Shown here: positions 34,930 through 36,697 of the stretch, one piece after another
Layout of the letters: every line of letters starts with the position of its first letter
Position numbering within the stretch: the stretch's first letter is position 1
NCBI GenBank assembly: GCA_024636015.1
Contig: JAGXHU010000075.1
Span: forward strand, 1-36,697
Source: Halothiobacillus sp.
GTDB lineage: Bacteria; Pseudomonadota; Gammaproteobacteria; Halothiobacillales; Halothiobacillaceae
Length of the DNA: 36,697 bases
Direction: 5' to 3'
The notes under the pieces: generated by a model
Told to the model about the DNA's origin: nothing
Database searches by the model: none
The model's input: only the letters and a program-made list of their open reading frames with translations
Translations under genes and position numbers: made by a program

Positions 34930-35302
34930 CCGCCAATGATTTCCGGGACACGCCACTCACGAACAAGCCATGACCAAGCTGGAGCTCCAGCGCATGGCGT
35001 ATTTGCGGGCTATTTCGGTCGTAACTATCGCGCTCTTCCAGAAACACGCGCTTGACCGTATCCGAGCTATTGCAGACGAAGTAATGCTGGCTGAGCAATT
35101 GAACGGCGAATATGCAGCCCCGGTAGGCTCGCTCGGGCCAGATGGACAGCAGATTGCTCCTGAGTTCGAAGAGCGACTTGTAGTGCCCCGCCCATTGAAC
35201 AGGGCGTGTGACCTTAACGGGTTCGGGTTCAGTCAGACCACGGACGCTCTCGGGCAATTCCAAGCGAACAAATTCAGTCATTCGGTGCGCCATCCTGGCC
35301 AT
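34930..35302 (-). pseudogene. Cytochrome P450, N-terminal remnant
   Basis: From an ATG at 35302 (or 35281, opening MTEFVRLELPES), about 115 residues read like a bacterial P450 N-terminus: RPVQWAGHYKSLFELRSNLL, then SSDTVKRVFLEERDSYDRNSPQIRHALE, and GHGLFVSG. After that the resemblance stops. The I-helix, ExxR and heme-ligand Cys motifs are all missing. The frame continues to 34760 as unrelated out-of-frame translation across the acyltransferase remnant. A deletion has evidently fused the two gene ends. Confidence 0.6.
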
Positions 35303-35384
35303 GCTGGCCGTACATACGGTTCAATGTGGTGACGGACGGACACGCCTTTCCGCCCCATGCATACCTTAACGGCAACGGGTTCAT

Positions 35385-35390
35385 TATAAT
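35385..35390. promoter_or_regulatory. Palindromic -10 (TATAAT), possibly divergent promoters for rnd and the P450 remnant
   Basis: ATTATAAT reads as a consensus -10 on both strands. On the plus strand it would serve rnd with an 85-nt leader, but the -35 is poor. On the minus strand TGTCAT lies 18 bp upstream, a modest -35 facing the P450 remnant. The interval 35303-35481 has no convincing gene. Confidence 0.4.
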
Positions 35391-35481
35391 CGGAATCACG
35401 AACCCAATGACATACACCCGCAGGTGCCCAAGGCCGAACCGGATAGCCGGTTGCCCGCACACGTACCACTCAGGCCCCAGC

Positions 35482-36582
35482 ATGAACCCAATCATTACGG
35501 ATACCGATGCCCTCGGACCAGTTCTCAGCGCCCTCCACACCGCACCATTCATCGCCATAGATACGGAATTCCTGCGAGAGTCGACCTACTACCCCCAGTT
35601 ATGCCTGATCCAGCTCGCCACGCCCGATGCCCTGTGGCTGATCGACCCGTTGGCCAATCACCTGGACTTAACCCCGCTCTGGCACGCGCTGAACGACGCG
35701 ACGCAACCCATTGTGTTTCATGCCGCCGAGCAGGATTTGGAGCTGATGCATCTGGCGTCTGGGACATTGCCCCGACAGATCCACGATACCCAGATCGCAG
35801 CGTCCCTGCTGGGACTGGGCGAGCAAATGGGCTACGCCCGACTCGTACTGCTTCTCATGGACCATGATCTGGACAAGTCCCAGAGCCGAACCAACTGGTC
35901 AATGCGCCCACTCACATCGGCCCAATGTCAGTATGCGGCCGACGATGTGCGCTTCCTGCGGCTTATTTACCCCGATTTGCTGTCTCGCCTAGCCCAGATG
36001 GGGCGGGGGGACTGGTTCGACCAAGAGTGCGCTGGCCTCAACAGTCCCGAGCGCTTTCAGCCGAACGATGATCGTCAATGGCGGCGCGTACGAGGGCAGC
36101 AGCGCCTGAATGGTGGCGAGCTGGCGATACTACAGGCGATCGCCAGCTGGCGTGAGCAGACGGCACGCAAGCAGGATCTCCCCCGCCGCTGGGTTCTGAG
36201 CGACGATCTCGCCCTCGAACTCGCGGTCACCCCACCGAAAAGTGCTCAGACTGTGCAGGCGAACCGCCTCTGGCCGAAACAGCGCACGATGACTGAAGCA
36301 GAAAATCTCTTTGAACGGATGGAACGGGCGCGTCAGATGCCCACCGAACAATGGCCCCAAGCCGGGCGCTACAGCAAGCCCGATCCCGAGACGGCAAGTT
36401 TGCTGGTTCTGTTGCAAGAAATCGTGCAACAGGTCAGCCAGACCGAAACCATTGCCCCCAGCCTCTTGGCGACCACGGATGATCTGTTGGCGCTGATTCG
36501 CCACCCAGACAACCCCCATCGGCTCACCACCGGCTGGCGGAATGAAGTGATTGGTGCGCGCCTGAAGTCACTGCTGCCCTGA
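35482..36582 (+). CDS. rnd: Ribonuclease D
   Basis: A 3'-5' exoribonuclease that trims tRNA and other stable RNA precursors. The ATG at 35482 gives 366 residues, close to the family size. The frame is open 52 codons further upstream, but that part does not look like protein. DEDD-family residues are present: Asp27 and Glu29 (AIDTEF), Asp85 (AAEQDLEL), and Tyr151 with Asp155 (YAADD). An HRDC domain follows (about 215-285, GELAILQAIASWREQTARK). It lies beside unrelated decayed genes on the left and a new gene start on the right. Confidence 0.95.
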   Translation: MNPIITDTDALGPVLSALHTAPFIAIDTEFLRESTYYPQLCLIQLATPDALWLIDPLANHLDLTPLWHALNDATQPIVFHAAEQDLELMHLASGTLPRQIHDTQIAASLLGLGEQMGYARLVLLLMDHDLDKSQSRTNWSMRPLTSAQCQYAADDVRFLRLIYPDLLSRLAQMGRGDWFDQECAGLNSPERFQPNDDRQWRRVRGQQRLNGGELAILQAIASWREQTARKQDLPRRWVLSDDLALELAVTPPKSAQTVQANRLWPKQRTMTEAENLFERMERARQMPTEQWPQAGRYSKPDPETASLLVLLQEIVQQVSQTETIAPSLLATTDDLLALIRHPDNPHRLTTGWRNEVIGARLKSLLP

Positions 36583-36684
36583 TTTCCTCCACGTGGCCAT
36601 CGCATCAATGCCCCCGGATCAACGCCTCAACCCCGCACAACTGCTAAACTCTCCTCCACAAAACTTTTGACGGAAACAGACACC

Positions 36685-36697
36685 ATGAACCCACAAG
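36685..36697 (+). CDS. Start of a further gene (partial, unidentified)
   Basis: ATG at 36685 with GGAAACAG-type ribosome binding site 6-12 nt upstream begins a frame reading MNPQ before the window ends. Four codons are too few to name it. The 100 bp before it contain no other feature I can support. Confidence 0.35.

Noticed and set aside
35326..35481. N-terminal extension of rnd (52 residues)
   Set aside because: The translation is not protein-like and RNase D normally starts just before the DTE motif, as from 35482.
35274..35558. Minus-strand frame of 94 residues overlapping the rnd start
   Set aside because: It has no family resemblance, and half of it lies opposite rnd.

Overview
The window looks like a stretch of gammaproteobacterial chromosome of moderately high GC. 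Three conserved blocks support this: ruvC-ruvA-ruvB-ybgC-tolQRAB-cpoB-queE-queC-tRNA-Lys, a Pseudomonas-type pilGHIJ-chpA-chpC cluster with gshB and a tonB gene beside it, and a btuB headed by a cobalamin riboswitch. The glutamate-cysteine ligase resembles the type known from sulfur-oxidising chemolithotrophs of the Acidithiobacillus/Thiobacillus kind. A Halothiobacillus-like organism is therefore plausible, but no species can be named from sequence alone.

Layout. (1) 1-429: the 5' tip of a minus-strand 16S rRNA gene, its leader with two tandem promoters, and tRNA-Lys(TTT). (2) 496-9797: a long minus-strand run of almost gapless genes: yebC, ruvC, ruvA, ruvB (Holliday junction processing), ybgC, tolQ, tolR, tolA, tolB, cpoB (cell-envelope constriction), then queE and queC (queuosine precursor synthesis). 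The pal gene usually found between tolB and cpoB is missing. (3) 9885-13225, minus strand: a Bcr/CflA-type drug exporter, a TrpG/PabA amidotransferase, cysQ and nudE. (4) 13469-16303, plus strand: promoter, cobalamin riboswitch, btuB, terminator, then a separately promoted membrane protein that matches BtuM, a solitary cobalamin transporter. (5) 16349-26870, minus strand: the type IV pilus chemosensory system, with two response regulators, two CheW-like proteins, the receptor PilJ and the 2077-residue hybrid kinase ChpA. (6) 27163-33092, plus strand: gshA and gshB (glutathione), a divergent ApbE lipoprotein, an IscB RNA-guided nuclease with its omega RNA, and a TonB-like protein. (7) 33285-36697: a DksA lacking its zinc-finger cysteines, a periplasmic cyclophilin, decayed acyltransferase and cytochrome P450 pieces, ribonuclease D, and the first codons of a further gene.

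The most notable locus is the IscB element (about 30.65-32.34 kb). It has an intact PLMP/RuvC/HNH protein with every catalytic residue present. Upstream lies about 285 bp of highly structured non-coding DNA with a 9-bp long-range stem and three GNRA-type tetraloop hairpins. A terminal hairpin follows the gene, and no transposase is nearby. It sits between apbE and tonB, and its right end reaches almost to the tonB start codon. IscB is a known family, so the interest lies in this particular guide, target site and host setting.

Other points of interest are the BtuB/BtuM pair, the missing pal, the zinc-independent DksA, the lack of methylation enzymes beside PilJ/ChpA, and an orphan minus-strand terminator between pilG and gshA. 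All calls were made by reading the sequence and translations; no database search was run.
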